Made by a program: the position numbers and the translations under genes | NCBI GenBank assembly: GCA_964625865.1 | Contig: CAZVEV010000002.1 | Coordinates: forward strand, 1-61,029 | From: CAZVEV01 sp964625865 | GTDB lineage: Bacteria; Planctomycetota; Phycisphaerae; SM23-33 | Direction of reading: 5' to 3' | Length of the DNA stretch: 61,029 nucleotides | Notes under the pieces: model-generated | Databases searched by the model: none | Told to the model about the DNA's origin: nothing | Seen by the model: only the letters and a program-made list of their open reading frames with translations | Part shown: piece by piece, positions 33,626 through 42,932 of the stretch | Numbering within the stretch: position 1 is the first letter of the stretch | Layout: each line of letters opens with the position of its first letter

Positions 33626-36600
33626 TTACCCGCGTACGTTCTCGTCGCGCCAGTGTTTGGCGAGGAACTGGCCCGTGTAGGAGGCCTTGATCTCGGCGAC
33701 CGCTTCGGGGCGCCCTTCGGCGATCAGCTTACCCCCGCCGTCCCCGCCGGCCGGGCCCAGGTCCACGATCCAGTCGGCGCACTTGATCACGTCGAGGTTG
33801 TGCTCGATCACGATGATGCTGTTGCCCATGTCCGCCAGGCGGTTCAGGACGTTCAGCAGGCTGTGGATGTCGGCGAAGTGCAGCCCGGTGGTCGGCTCGT
33901 CGAGGATGTACAGCGTGTGGCCCGTTGCGGTCTTGCCCAGCTCCGACGCCAGCTTGACCCGCTGGGCCTCCCCGCCGGACAGCGTGGTGGAGCTCTGGCC
34001 CAGCTCAATGTAGCCCATCCCCACGTCGTTCAGCGCGCGGAGCAGTTGGCGGATCTTGGGGAAGTTCTTGAAGAACCGCAGGGCCTCCTCGATCCGCATG
34101 GCCAGCACGTCGGCAATGTTCTTGCCCCTGTACCGCACCTCGAGCGTCTCGCGGTTGTAGCGGGCGCCTTTGCATTCCTGGCACTCGACGTAGACGTCGG
34201 GCAGGAAGTGCATCTCGATCCGCTTGGTGCCCTGGCCCTGGCAGGCCTCGCAGCGCCCGCCCTTGACGTTGAAGCTGAACCGCCCGGGCTTGTAGCCGCG
34301 GATCTTGGCCTCGCGGGTCTTGGCGAACAGCTGGCGGATCAGGTCGAACACGCCGGTGTACGTCGCGGGGTTCGAGCGCGGCGTGCGCCCGATCGGGGCC
34401 TGGTTGATCTCGATGACCTTGTCGATCAGGCCCGTGCCCAGGATCTTGTCGAAGTCGCCCGCCTTGTCGCGCGACGCGTACACGCGCCGCCGCAGCGCCG
34501 GCAGGAGCGTCTGGTTGACCAGCGTGCTCTTGCCCGACCCGCTGACGCCCGTGACGCAGATGATGCCCCCCAGCGGGAACCGCACGTCGATGCTCTTGAG
34601 GTTGTGCTCGCGACAGCCGCGAATCTCGATGCTCCGCTTCCGGGCCAGCCTCCGCCGGCCGGTCGGCGTTTCGATCTGCGTCTGGCCCGAGAGGTACTTG
34701 CCCGTCAGCGACCCCTCGGCAGCGCAGATCTCGTCGATCGTGCCCTGGGCCACCACGCGCCCGCCGTGGCGACCGGCCCCCGGGCCCATGTCCACAATCT
34801 CGTCCGCGGCGCGGATCGTCTCCTCGTCGTGCTCCACCACGATCACCGTATTGCCGATGTCCCGCAAATGCTCCAGCGTGCGGATCAGGCGCTGGTTGTC
34901 GCGCTGGTGCAGGCCGATCGTCGGCTCGTCGAGCACGTAGCAGACGCCCACCAGCCCGCTGCCGACCTGGGTGGCCAGGCGGATCCGCTGGGCCTCCCCG
35001 CCCGACAGCGTGGACGACTTCCGCGCCAGCGTGACGTAGTCCAGGCCGACGTCGGCAAGGAAGCTCAGGCGGTGGGTGATCTCGCGGAGGATCATCTCGG
35101 CGATCTGGGCCCGCTCGGCGTCCAGCTCCAGCGAGGAGAAGAACGCGAGGGCCTCGGTGATGCTCATGTCGGTGACCTGGCGGATGTTCCTGTCGGCGAT
35201 GGTGACCGCCAGTGACGCCGCCCTCAGCCGCCCGCCGCCGCACTCGCTGCACGGCTGCTCCGACAGGAACCCGTGCATGCGGTGTTTGACGAACTCGCTG
35301 TCGGTCTTCTGCCATCGCCTCGTCAGGTTCGGGATCACGCCCTCCCACTTGCCCTCCGGATCGCCGTGCAGCAGGATCTGTCGAACGTCGGCGGGCAGGT
35401 CCTTCCACGGCGTGACGGCCGAGACGCGGTAGGCGCGGCAAAACCGCCTGATCGCGCGGTTGTAGAAGATATTCATCCGCTTGCCCCCGTGTCGCCACGC
35501 GGCCACGGCCCCGTTGGTCAGCGACAGCGTGGGATCCGGCACGATCAGGTCCGGGTCGAACTCGAGGATCGTGCCCAGCCCGTCGCAGGCCTCGCACGCC
35601 CCGTAGGGCGAGTTGAAGCTGAACATTCGCGGGGCCAGTTCGGGCAGGTTGCTCTCGGGGTGCTCCGGGCAGGCGTAGGTCGCGCTGAACAGCCAGTCTT
35701 TCCAGTGGGCAAACGGGTTGGTCCCGTTGCGCCGGGGCGACGCGTCGTCCTCGCCGGCCGGCTCGTACGAGACCACCACCAGCCCGCCGGCCAGCGCCAA
35801 CGCCGTCTCGATGCTGTCCGACAGGCGTATCCGCACCGACGGCTTCATGATCAGGCGGTCGACCACCACGTCGATCGTGTGACGCGTGTTCTTGTCCAGT
35901 TCGGGCAGGTCCTTCAGCTCGCCGATGGTCCCGTCGATCCGCACGCGGACGAACCCCTCGCGCTGCACGTGGCGGAGCAGTTCGGCATGGACGCCCTTCT
36001 GGCCGCGTATGATCGGGGCGAGGACCATGAACTTCGTGCCCTCGGGCAGTTCGCACAGGGCGTCGACCATCTGCGTGACGGTCTGCGACGCGATGGGGCG
36101 CCCGCACGTCCAGCAGTGGGGGGTTCCCACGCGGGCGAACAGCAGGCGGAGGTAATCGTAGATCTCCGTCGTGGTCGCCACCGTCGATCGTGGGTTGGAT
36201 CCGCCGCTGCGCTGCTCGATGGCGACGGTGGGGGGCAGGCCCTCGATGTGCTCGACGTCCGGCTTGGCCAGTTGGGCCAGGAACTGCCTCGCATACGCCG
36301 AAAGGCTCTCGACGTACTTGCGCTGACCCTCGGCGTAGATCGTGTCGAACGCCAGCGAACTCTTGCCCGAGCCGCTAAGCCCCGTCACGACCACCAGCTT
36401 GTCGCGCGGGATCCGCACGTCGACGTTGCGCAGATTGTGCTGCCTGGCCCCGACGATGCTGATCTCTCGCGCGACGGCAGCGGGCTTGGCCGACTTCCTG
36501 GCGATGGTCCGAGCGGCCTTGGCGGCCGGCTTCCGGGCGGCCCGCTTGGCCGGCGAACCCGCCTTCTTCGATGCGGTCTTCGAGGAGGTCGTCCTGGCGG

Positions 36601-36667
36601 CTCTGGTCTTCGTGGCGGTCTTTGCGGCCTTTTTCGCCTTCCGGGTTGTCTTCTTCGCTTTTGCCAT
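33626..36667 (-). CDS. uvrA: excinuclease ABC subunit A with Lys/Ala-rich N-terminal tail
   Basis: UvrA scans DNA for bulky lesions and loads UvrB in nucleotide-excision repair. The 1013-residue protein has both ABC ATPases: Walker A VTGLSGSGKSSLAF near residue 95 with LSGGEAQRIRLATQVG, and GVSGSGKSTLVNQTL with LSGGEAQRVKLASELG. It also has the zinc modules; the first reads CPEH...CEAC, with His where the family usually has Cys. About 66 extra residues at the N-terminus are almost only Lys, Ala, Arg, Thr and Ser (KAKKAAKTATKTRAAR, KRAARKPAAKAAR), like histone H1 tails. The usual length is about 940. The start at 36667 includes the tail; no Shine-Dalgarno sequence is evident. Confidence 0.95.
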   Translation of the reverse strand: MAKAKKTTRKAKKAAKTATKTRAARTTSSKTASKKAGSPAKRAARKPAAKAARTIARKSAKPAAVAREISIVGARQHNLRNVDVRIPRDKLVVVTGLSGSGKSSLAFDTIYAEGQRKYVESLSAYARQFLAQLAKPDVEHIEGLPPTVAIEQRSGGSNPRSTVATTTEIYDYLRLLFARVGTPHCWTCGRPIASQTVTQMVDALCELPEGTKFMVLAPIIRGQKGVHAELLRHVQREGFVRVRIDGTIGELKDLPELDKNTRHTIDVVVDRLIMKPSVRIRLSDSIETALALAGGLVVVSYEPAGEDDASPRRNGTNPFAHWKDWLFSATYACPEHPESNLPELAPRMFSFNSPYGACEACDGLGTILEFDPDLIVPDPTLSLTNGAVAAWRHGGKRMNIFYNRAIRRFCRAYRVSAVTPWKDLPADVRQILLHGDPEGKWEGVIPNLTRRWQKTDSEFVKHRMHGFLSEQPCSECGGGRLRAASLAVTIADRNIRQVTDMSITEALAFFSSLELDAERAQIAEMILREITHRLSFLADVGLDYVTLARKSSTLSGGEAQRIRLATQVGSGLVGVCYVLDEPTIGLHQRDNQRLIRTLEHLRDIGNTVIVVEHDEETIRAADEIVDMGPGAGRHGGRVVAQGTIDEICAAEGSLTGKYLSGQTQIETPTGRRRLARKRSIEIRGCREHNLKSIDVRFPLGGIICVTGVSGSGKSTLVNQTLLPALRRRVYASRDKAGDFDKILGTGLIDKVIEINQAPIGRTPRSNPATYTGVFDLIRQLFAKTREAKIRGYKPGRFSFNVKGGRCEACQGQGTKRIEMHFLPDVYVECQECKGARYNRETLEVRYRGKNIADVLAMRIEEALRFFKNFPKIRQLLRALNDVGMGYIELGQSSTTLSGGEAQRVKLASELGKTATGHTLYILDEPTTGLHFADIHSLLNVLNRLADMGNSIIVIEHNLDVIKCADWIVDLGPAGGDGGGKLIAEGRPEAVAEIKASYTGQFLAKHWRDENVRG

Positions 36668-36789
36668 GAGTGCAGAATCCAGTATGATAACCGACAGTCG
36701 CCTCGAACGCAAACATAGGCTTGCTCTCGTACGTACAATGACGTAACAAGGGAGGCCGGTGAGTCTCCCTCCGCAGTGAAAGTGCACCG

Positions 36790-37338
36790 ATGCCCCGGCC
36801 GCTGACGACATACGAGAAGATACGCCTGGTCTGGCCCGTCCAGGGGGCGGCCACCATCATCTTCCTGACCGGACTGGTCGGCCTGCTCGCCCTGGCCGGC
36901 ACGGGGCTGGCGAACCTGCTGTCCGGCCGCTACATCACGCTCCACTGGGAGTACTTCGTGGTCGGCCCGTTCTGCCTGGTGATCATGCGCGCCGCCCGGG
37001 GGCTGCTCCAGGTCAACCGGACCTGGCGACGCGTCTGCCTGGTTCTGCTCTGGGCGGGGGTCCTGCTTGCCCTGGCGGGCCTGTGGATCGACGGCCGCGC
37101 CCTTGCGCTGGACGCGGCAGAGCCGGACCAGTCGCACATCGGTCTGGTCTTCGCCATGATCGCCGCCGCCGTCCTGATCGTGCTGGTCTTCGTCGTCCCG
37201 CTACTGCTCCTGACCGGCCGAAAAGCCGTCCAGCAGTTCGGCCTGCCCTACTCCAAAACGCGACGCCAGTACGTGCTGGCCGGCATCGGCGCCGCCCTCC
37301 TGTGCGTCGCCGCCGCCGCCGCATCCTACCTGTCCTAG
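36790..37338 (+). CDS. four-helix membrane protein of unknown function
   Basis: The 182-residue protein has four predicted membrane helices (TIIFLTGLVGLLALAGTGLA, EYFVVGPFCLVIM, RRVCLVLLWAGVLLALAGLW, HIGLVFAMIAAAVLIVLVFVV) and a further hydrophobic C-terminus (YVLAGIGAALLCVAAAAAS). I do not recognise a family. It is divergent from uvrA across 122 bp and convergent with the phosphatase gene 16 bp away. The ATG lies close to the uvrA promoter region, so divergent regulation is possible. Confidence 0.65.
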   Translation: MPRPLTTYEKIRLVWPVQGAATIIFLTGLVGLLALAGTGLANLLSGRYITLHWEYFVVGPFCLVIMRAARGLLQVNRTWRRVCLVLLWAGVLLALAGLWIDGRALALDAAEPDQSHIGLVFAMIAAAVLIVLVFVVPLLLLTGRKAVQQFGLPYSKTRRQYVLAGIGAALLCVAAAAASYLS

Positions 37339-37354
37339 CGCCCTCGGCGGGCGG

Positions 37355-39349
37355 TCAGTTCCGTCGCAGCGCCATCAGGGTCACGTCGTCCTGCTGGGCG
37401 TGGGTGCGGTACTGCTCGACGGTCTGGACGACGAGGTTGGTGATCTCTTCGGGGTTGGCGGTGGGGTTCTGGGCGATGATCCGCTCGAAGCGGTCGAGGC
37501 TGAACTGGCGGTCGGCGGCGTCGAGGGCCTCGGTCACGCCGTCGGTGTAGAGCACCAGCGAGGCCCCGTGGTCCAGTTGGACCGTCCGCTGGGTGTACTG
37601 TTGGTCGGCGAAGACGCCCAGGATCGGCCCGGTGCTTTCGGCCAGGCGGTGGACGTCGCCCCGGCCGCCAATGCAGGGCGGGTTGTGGCCGGCGTTGGCG
37701 TAGACCAGCTCGCCGGTCCGCGTGTTGTAGTGGGCGAAGAACAGCGTCACGAACATCGCGCGGTCGTTGTCGGAGGCGATGATGTGGTTGGCGCGGGTCA
37801 GCACGTCCTTGGGGGCCTTGCCCGAGATCGCCTGGGCGCGGAGGACCGTTCGCGTCATGGCCATGAAGATCGCCGCCGGCGCGCCCTTGCCCGAGACGTC
37901 GGCGATCACCAGGGCCAGCGTGTCGTCGTCGACGAAGAAGAAGTCGAAGAAGTCGCCGGCGACCTGCTTGGCCGGCACGACCATGGCGTGGAGGTCGAAC
38001 TCGCCGCGGTCCGGATACGGCGGGAACGCCTGGGGCAGCAGCGAGGTCTGGATATCGCGGGCGAAGCGCAGTTCGCTTTCGACGGCCTGCCGGGCCGCCG
38101 TCTCGTCGGTCAGGGCGGCGATGTGACGCTTCAGGTCGCTGACCATGGTGTTGAACGCCCCGGCCAACTCGCCGATCTCGTCCTGGCTGTCGATGCCTTC
38201 TGCCCGGACGTCGAGGTCCCCGTCGGCGACGTGTCGCACCACGGCGGCCAGCGTGCTGATCGGGCGCGTCATGCGGATCGAGACCAGCAGGACCATCGCC
38301 ATGATAACCCCAAGCCCGCCGAGCATGATCGACATGTTGCTTCGCAGTCGCTGGGACACCGGGTCCATGATCCGCGATTCGGGAATCACCGCCGCAAAGG
38401 ACCAGCCGGGACTCTCGACCGGGGAGAAGACCACCCAGTCGGTCTGCCCGTCTTGCCCGGGCAGTTTGCGGATCCCGCGAATGCCGTTGGCCATATCATC
38501 GGCCAGGTCGGACAGGGCCGGCTCGTCGTTGGACTCAGCCAGCGCGTAGAGGTTCTGCTTCATCTGGTATCGCTTCGATGGGTGGGCGACGAGCAGTCCG
38601 GCGTGGCTGACGAGCATGCAGTGGCCGCCCTCGAGCTTCGTGCTGTCGACGTACTGGCAGAACCGTTTGACGGAGATATCGAAGGCCACCACGCCGACGA
38701 ACTGCTCCTCGCGCATCAGCGGGACGGTGTATCGGCAGATGGGGGTCTGGCCCGCGGTTTTGACCAGTCGCGGCTCGGACCAGGCGGGCTGTCCGGTCGT
38801 GCGGGCGAAGGCGTACCAGTCTTCCTCGAAGAACGTCGGGTGGTCCTTGGCCAGGTCCCCGCGTCTGAAGGGCGGGGCCTTGCGGAATCGGGCGGCGGGC
38901 CCCTTGGCGGGTCTGGAGGCCGGCTGTCCGGGCTTGCGTCCGCCGCGCCCGGGCGCGGGGGCGGCCGGCTCGGTCTCGACGCGGTAGAAGTACTGTCCCG
39001 CATGGTTCGCATTGCCCGCAACGCCCGGCTCTATCGCGACGACCGCACCGAACAACAGCGGATCGCCGCTGACGCGTCGGGCGAGATAGAAGCTGCTCTG
39101 TCGCGGGGGCGTGAGGGTCTGTCGGTCAGCGATGAGGGTTGCTACGGCCGCCGCAGCCTGCTCGGCGGCGCGGAATCGCCCGTCGAGGCGCGTGGCGTGG
39201 TTTGAGGCGAGTTCCTTGAGGTGCTGTTCCGCCTGGGCCTGAGCCTGCCTCTTGCCCGTGGTGTAGTTGATCGCCAGCACGCCCAGGTAGACCGCCAGCA
39301 GGGGCAGGAGAATCGCGACTATCAGTTTTGTGCGTATGGATGTTCGCAT
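37355..39349 (-). CDS. membrane receptor with Cache, HAMP and SpoIIE/RsbU phosphatase domains
   Basis: This 664-residue protein begins with a transmembrane helix (KLIVAILLPLLAVYLGVLAI). A large extracytoplasmic Cache-like sensor follows to about residue 335, including a Pro/Gly/Lys-rich insert (APAPGRGGRKPGQPASRPAK). Then come a second helix (SIMLGGLGVIMAMVLLVSI), a HAMP linker (TRPISTLAAVVRHVADGDLDVR) and a PP2C-type SpoIIE phosphatase from about 430. Phosphatase residues are visible in VAGDFFDFF, ADVSGKGAPAAIFMA, YANAGHNPP and LYTDGVTEA. Such proteins dephosphorylate an anti-anti-sigma factor in response to an external cue. No sigma or anti-sigma gene is adjacent. Confidence 0.9.
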   Translation of the reverse strand: MRTSIRTKLIVAILLPLLAVYLGVLAINYTTGKRQAQAQAEQHLKELASNHATRLDGRFRAAEQAAAAVATLIADRQTLTPPRQSSFYLARRVSGDPLLFGAVVAIEPGVAGNANHAGQYFYRVETEPAAPAPGRGGRKPGQPASRPAKGPAARFRKAPPFRRGDLAKDHPTFFEEDWYAFARTTGQPAWSEPRLVKTAGQTPICRYTVPLMREEQFVGVVAFDISVKRFCQYVDSTKLEGGHCMLVSHAGLLVAHPSKRYQMKQNLYALAESNDEPALSDLADDMANGIRGIRKLPGQDGQTDWVVFSPVESPGWSFAAVIPESRIMDPVSQRLRSNMSIMLGGLGVIMAMVLLVSIRMTRPISTLAAVVRHVADGDLDVRAEGIDSQDEIGELAGAFNTMVSDLKRHIAALTDETAARQAVESELRFARDIQTSLLPQAFPPYPDRGEFDLHAMVVPAKQVAGDFFDFFFVDDDTLALVIADVSGKGAPAAIFMAMTRTVLRAQAISGKAPKDVLTRANHIIASDNDRAMFVTLFFAHYNTRTGELVYANAGHNPPCIGGRGDVHRLAESTGPILGVFADQQYTQRTVQLDHGASLVLYTDGVTEALDAADRQFSLDRFERIIAQNPTANPEEITNLVVQTVEQYRTHAQQDDVTLMALRRN

Positions 39350-39521
39350 TCAGCGCTCGTGGCGTGTCGTCAATACGGGCCCCGCCGGACAATGGCGTCG
39401 CCCTTCCATTATATAACGCACGAGATGTCCCAACGTTGCACTCTTGCGGCCCGGCGGCGCCGCATGCATCATGGTGGCGTCGTTCCGGACCGCACCGATG
39501 GGCCTGATTCGGAGAACAGAT

Positions 39522-40544
39522 ATGACGCCCCGCGAGATCGTACTCGAACAGATCCATCACCGTCGGACACCCACCGTACCGTACACCCTCCGTTTCGAGG
39601 GCGATATTGACGAGCAACTGAACGCCCACTACGGCGGCGACGACTGGCGCGACCGCCTGACGACGTATATCATCCGCGTGGGCGCCGTCGAGACCAACGT
39701 CAGCGAACCGGTCGATGACGAGCACTTTCGCGGCGGATTCGGCGAGTTGTGGCGGTCGGACAGGAGGCCATGGCATCTCGAGACGCCCCCGCTTGCCGCC
39801 CCGACGCTCGACGGGTACGACTTCCCGACGCCCGAGAGCTTCTTCCGACCCGACTGGAAAGCCCAAGGCTTCGCCACCTGCGATGCGACAGCCGACACCT
39901 TCCTGATAGGCGACCTGGGCTGGGGACTCTTCGAGCGCAGTTGGACGTTGCGCGGCTTCGAGAACGCCCTGATGGACGCGGCGCTGAACGAGGACTTCTA
40001 CATCGAGATGCTCGATCGCCTGGTCGAACTGTACCTCGCGTTCGTGGACTACACCGTCGACCTGCCGGTCGATGCGATCCTGTTCGGCGACGACTGGGGC
40101 GACCAGCGAGGGGTGATCCTGGGCCCCGAGCGGTGGCGCAAGCTCATCAAGCCGCGCTGGGCGAAGATCTACGCCGCCGTCCACGATGCGGGGAAGATCG
40201 TGATGAGCCATTCATGCGGCTCGGTCGCCGAGATTATCCCGGACATCATCGAGATCGGCCTGGACGTGCTGGAGAGCGTCCAGCCGGAGGCGGCGGGGAT
40301 GAACCCCTACGAACTGAAGGCCCGGTGGGGGGACAAGCTGACGTTCTGGGGGGCGCTGGGCAGCCAAAGCACGCTGGGGCAGGGCACGAGCGATGATGTC
40401 CGCGCCGAGGTAGCCCACCTGTGCAGCGAGATGGCCCGCGGAGGCGGGTACATCCTCGCCCCCGCCAAGCCCCTCCAGCCGGGTATGCCCATCGAAAACG
40501 CCGTCGCCCTGGTCGAAGCCCTTGCGGAGATCACCCCCGCCTGA
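39522..40544 (+). CDS. URO-D-like corrinoid methyltransferase-family protein
   Basis: The 340-residue TIM-barrel protein resembles the uroporphyrinogen-decarboxylase/MtaA superfamily: the barrel strand VDAILFGDDWGDQRG, the YAAVHDAGKIVMSHSCGSVAEIIPD stretch with the zinc-ligand-like HSCG, and VLESVQPEAAGMN near the C-terminus, then GGGYILAPAKPLQPG. HSCG favours the methyltransferase branch (zinc-bound thiol or corrinoid demethylation) over haem synthesis. GGAGA just upstream selects the ATG at 39522. The function of the planctomycete members is unknown. Confidence 0.8.
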   Translation: MTPREIVLEQIHHRRTPTVPYTLRFEGDIDEQLNAHYGGDDWRDRLTTYIIRVGAVETNVSEPVDDEHFRGGFGELWRSDRRPWHLETPPLAAPTLDGYDFPTPESFFRPDWKAQGFATCDATADTFLIGDLGWGLFERSWTLRGFENALMDAALNEDFYIEMLDRLVELYLAFVDYTVDLPVDAILFGDDWGDQRGVILGPERWRKLIKPRWAKIYAAVHDAGKIVMSHSCGSVAEIIPDIIEIGLDVLESVQPEAAGMNPYELKARWGDKLTFWGALGSQSTLGQGTSDDVRAEVAHLCSEMARGGGYILAPAKPLQPGMPIENAVALVEALAEITPA

Positions 40545-40725
40545 GCTGGATCGCTGAAGCGACCAGCCCGAAAGAAACCTGCGCGCGAGAGGGTTCGAAA
40601 GAGAACTTCGCGCGAGAGGGTTCGAAAGGGAACTTCGTGCGAGAGGGTTCGAAAGAGAACTGTGTGCGAGAGGGCGGACCTTCGCCCGAAGGGCGAATCG
40701 GGCTGGTCGCTTCAGCGATCCAGCT
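40544..40725. repeat. RAYT-flanking palindromic element with 27-bp tandem repeats
   Basis: The 28-nt arms at 40544-40571 and 40698-40725 are perfect inverted copies. Each contains the small hairpin TCGCT/AGCGA. Between them, GCGAGAGGG begins at 40585, 40612, 40639 and 40666, giving three full 27-bp tandem units plus a partial fourth. It overlaps the last base of the URO-D-like stop and precedes the RAYT stop by 36 bp. Confidence 0.92.
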
Positions 40726-40761
40726 CTGAGACGATCGCTCCTCACTGCCCGGCGAGCAGGT

Positions 40762-41367
40762 TCACCTCCGCACGCTTCTGCCCCGAGACTCCTGGTACCG
40801 CTTGTACGGGACGGTCTCCATGAACGCGCCGAGCTCCAGCGCGCGCCTGACCCCCGCCTCGAGTTCAATCCGCATTCGCGTGCCTTCAAACTCACGCCAG
40901 TCGTCGCCCAGGCCGTGTCGCCTGCACTGGGTCAGCGTGTAGCGATACGCACGCCGACACTGCTTCTCATCGCGGATGCACCCGTCGAAGTAGTCCTGGT
41001 GTCCGGCTTCTCGCCAGAAGCGCGTGCGTCGCTCGGGCAGGACGTCGTTGACGAGTTTCGCGACCGATCCGTGGATCCGCTGCATCATCCGCCCCAGGTT
41101 TCGCCCGTGTTTGCAGTAGCCCAGCACGTGGTAATGGTTGCCCACCAGCGATGTGACCCACGGGAAGAACTGGCAGGCGGAGGTGTAGTGTTCGAAACGG
41201 TCCCAGAAGATCGCCTGGGCTTGGGGCGCTGCAAACGCCATGTAGCGGTCCCTGCATCGCGCGGTGATGAAGTAGACCTGGTTGTCGACGTACCAGTGCT
41301 CGAAGCGGTGGTGTCCGTCGGTATGGTGGTCGCGCGTCGAGGAGCACTTGACGATGCGCTTGAACAT
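40762..41367 (-). CDS. REP-associated tyrosine transposase (RAYT, Y1/HUH family)
   Basis: The 201-residue protein matches the Y1 transposase family of RAYTs: WYVDNQVYFITARCRDR at the start, the HUH motif in SLVGNHYHVLGY, and the C-terminal helix DGCIRDEKQCRRAYRYTLTQ that should hold the catalytic Tyr (YRY). RAYTs are single-copy relatives of IS200 transposases that mobilise REP palindromes rather than their own gene. GGAG precedes the ATG at 41367. Near-identical palindromic elements sit on both sides (40544-40725 and 41440-41642), as expected for a RAYT and its cognate repeats. No internal stop or frameshift is seen, so it may be active. Confidence 0.9.
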   Translation of the reverse strand: MFKRIVKCSSTRDHHTDGHHRFEHWYVDNQVYFITARCRDRYMAFAAPQAQAIFWDRFEHYTSACQFFPWVTSLVGNHYHVLGYCKHGRNLGRMMQRIHGSVAKLVNDVLPERRTRFWREAGHQDYFDGCIRDEKQCRRAYRYTLTQCRRHGLGDDWREFEGTRMRIELEAGVRRALELGAFMETVPYKRYQESRGRSVRR

Positions 41368-41439
41368 GGAGGTCTCCCGCGTGATTGCTCTTGTTTGGTC
41401 ATTCCCACGTGATCACTGGCACTGGAACGCTCGGATAAG

Positions 41440-41642
41440 AGCTAGATCGCTGAAGCGACCAGCCCGAAAGAATGCTCCAGGCGAGTGGGTAGATCGTACT
41501 CGATATGCGCGGAGGGACAAGTCTGTTCCTGCAAGGCCTTCCCCACGTGCAGTTCTCCCTCCCACGTGCGGTTCCCCCCTGCGCGCAGTTGTCCCTCCCG
41601 CGCGCCGTTCTCTTTCGGGCTGGTCGCTTCAGCGATCCAACT
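41440..41642. repeat. RAYT-flanking palindromic element with 19-bp tandem repeats
   Basis: The 32-nt arms at 41440-41471 and 41611-41642 match at 30 positions and share their sequence with the 40544 element. Four units starting at 41544, 41563, 41582 and 41601 repeat every 19 bp. On the opposite strand the units of the left element read like a longer version of these, so the two centres are inverted relatives. Nothing else is seen in the 395-bp gap before the next gene. Confidence 0.92.
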
Positions 41643-41763
41643 CTTCCGTCCCGAACGCTGTATCGCGCGCGGTGATCCCCAGACGCTCTCGCCCGGTTGA
41701 CCCCTGCGCGCCAGATGATAGAATGCTCGCCGCGAATGCGGGGGCGGGAGAAGGGCTTTTCTT

Positions 41764-42930
41764 ATGGCGAAAACACGAATTGGACTGGTCGGATTCGGGA
41801 CGATGGGCGTTGCCCACAGCAGGTATCTGACCGCCGGCGAGGTCCCGGATGCGGAACTGACGGCCGTCTGCGACCTCAGCGAGACGAACCTGGCGCGGGC
41901 CAAGGACACGCTGGGCGACGCGGTGGCCTACTTCAGCGACACCGAGGCGATGTTCACCTCGGGGCTGATCGACGGCGTACTGGTGGCCACCCCGCATTAC
42001 TTCCACCCGGAGGTCGCGATCGCCGCATTCGCCAAGGACCTGCACGTACTGATCGAGAAGCCCGCGGGCGTTCACACCAGGCACGTCCGCGAGATGAACG
42101 AAGCGGCGGCCGCCAGCGGCAAGGTCTTCAGCATCATGTTCCACATGCGGACGCGCCCGATCCACCAGAAGCTCAAGGACCTGATCGACTCGGGGCAACT
42201 CGGCCGGATCAAGCGGTTCGGCTGGGTGGCCACCGACTGGTATCGTCCGCAGGCGTATTACGATTCGAGCTTGTGGCGGGCGACCTGGAAGGGCGAGGGC
42301 GGCGGCGTGCTGATCAACCAGTGCGCCCACGACCTGGACACGTGGCAGTGGTTGTGCGGCCTGCCGAAGCGTGTGCGGGCGTTCTGCAGTTTCGGCAAGT
42401 ATCACGAGTTGGAGGTCGAGGACGACGTGACGGCCTACGTGGAATATGAAAGCGGGGCCACCGGCACGTTCATCACGTCGACCGGCGAGGCGCCGGGGTC
42501 GAATCGGATGGAGATCGTGGGCGACAACGGCAAGGTCGTGATGGAAAACGACGAGTTGACGTTCTGGCGGCTCCGCACGCCCGAGCCGCAGTTTACCCGC
42601 GAGACGGAAAACGGCTTCTCCGAGCCGGAGTGCTGGCGCTGCGAGATCCCCGTGCGCAAGAGCGAGCCGGAGCACAAGAAGATCACCGCCAACTGGGTCG
42701 CCGCCATTCGCGACGGCGGGAAGACCGAGCTTATCGTCCCGGGGGCCGACGGCATCAACAGCCTCGAACTGTCCAACGCGATGCTCCTGTCGACCTGGAC
42801 GGACGCCTGGGTGGACCTGCCCGTTGACGCCGACCTGTTCACCGCTGAACTCCAGGACCGCATCGCCAACTCGACGATCAAGAAGAAGCCCCCCACGGGG
42901 AAGATCATGGACGTGACCGAGTCGTGGTAG
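41764..42930 (+). CDS. cytoplasmic Gfo/Idh/MocA-family oxidoreductase
   Basis: The 388-residue protein has an N-terminal Rossmann domain (RIGLVGFGTMGVAHSRYL), AVCDLSETNLARAKDTL, VLVATPHYFHPEVAI and VLIEKPAGVH with the catalytic Lys. The C-terminal domain has GGGVLINQCAHDLDTWQWLCG, where the His/Asp are typical of the family. There is no signal peptide, so it is cytoplasmic. Family members oxidise or reduce sugars and cyclitols with NAD(P). GAGAAGGG precedes the ATG at 41764. It is probably a single-gene unit, followed by a large palindromic element. Confidence 0.9.
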   Translation: MAKTRIGLVGFGTMGVAHSRYLTAGEVPDAELTAVCDLSETNLARAKDTLGDAVAYFSDTEAMFTSGLIDGVLVATPHYFHPEVAIAAFAKDLHVLIEKPAGVHTRHVREMNEAAAASGKVFSIMFHMRTRPIHQKLKDLIDSGQLGRIKRFGWVATDWYRPQAYYDSSLWRATWKGEGGGVLINQCAHDLDTWQWLCGLPKRVRAFCSFGKYHELEVEDDVTAYVEYESGATGTFITSTGEAPGSNRMEIVGDNGKVVMENDELTFWRLRTPEPQFTRETENGFSEPECWRCEIPVRKSEPEHKKITANWVAAIRDGGKTELIVPGADGINSLELSNAMLLSTWTDAWVDLPVDADLFTAELQDRIANSTIKKKPPTGKIMDVTESW

Positions 42931-42932
42931 AT

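Noticed and set aside
40585..40674. Possible CRISPR array
   Set aside because: The 27-bp units are head-to-tail with no unique spacers, there are only about three, and no cas genes are nearby.
40421..40729. A plus-strand frame with a nine-residue periodic repeat (AREGSKENF)
   Set aside because: The periodicity is the 27-bp tandem DNA repeat read in frame; it lies inside the palindromic element and overlaps the URO-D-like gene in another frame.
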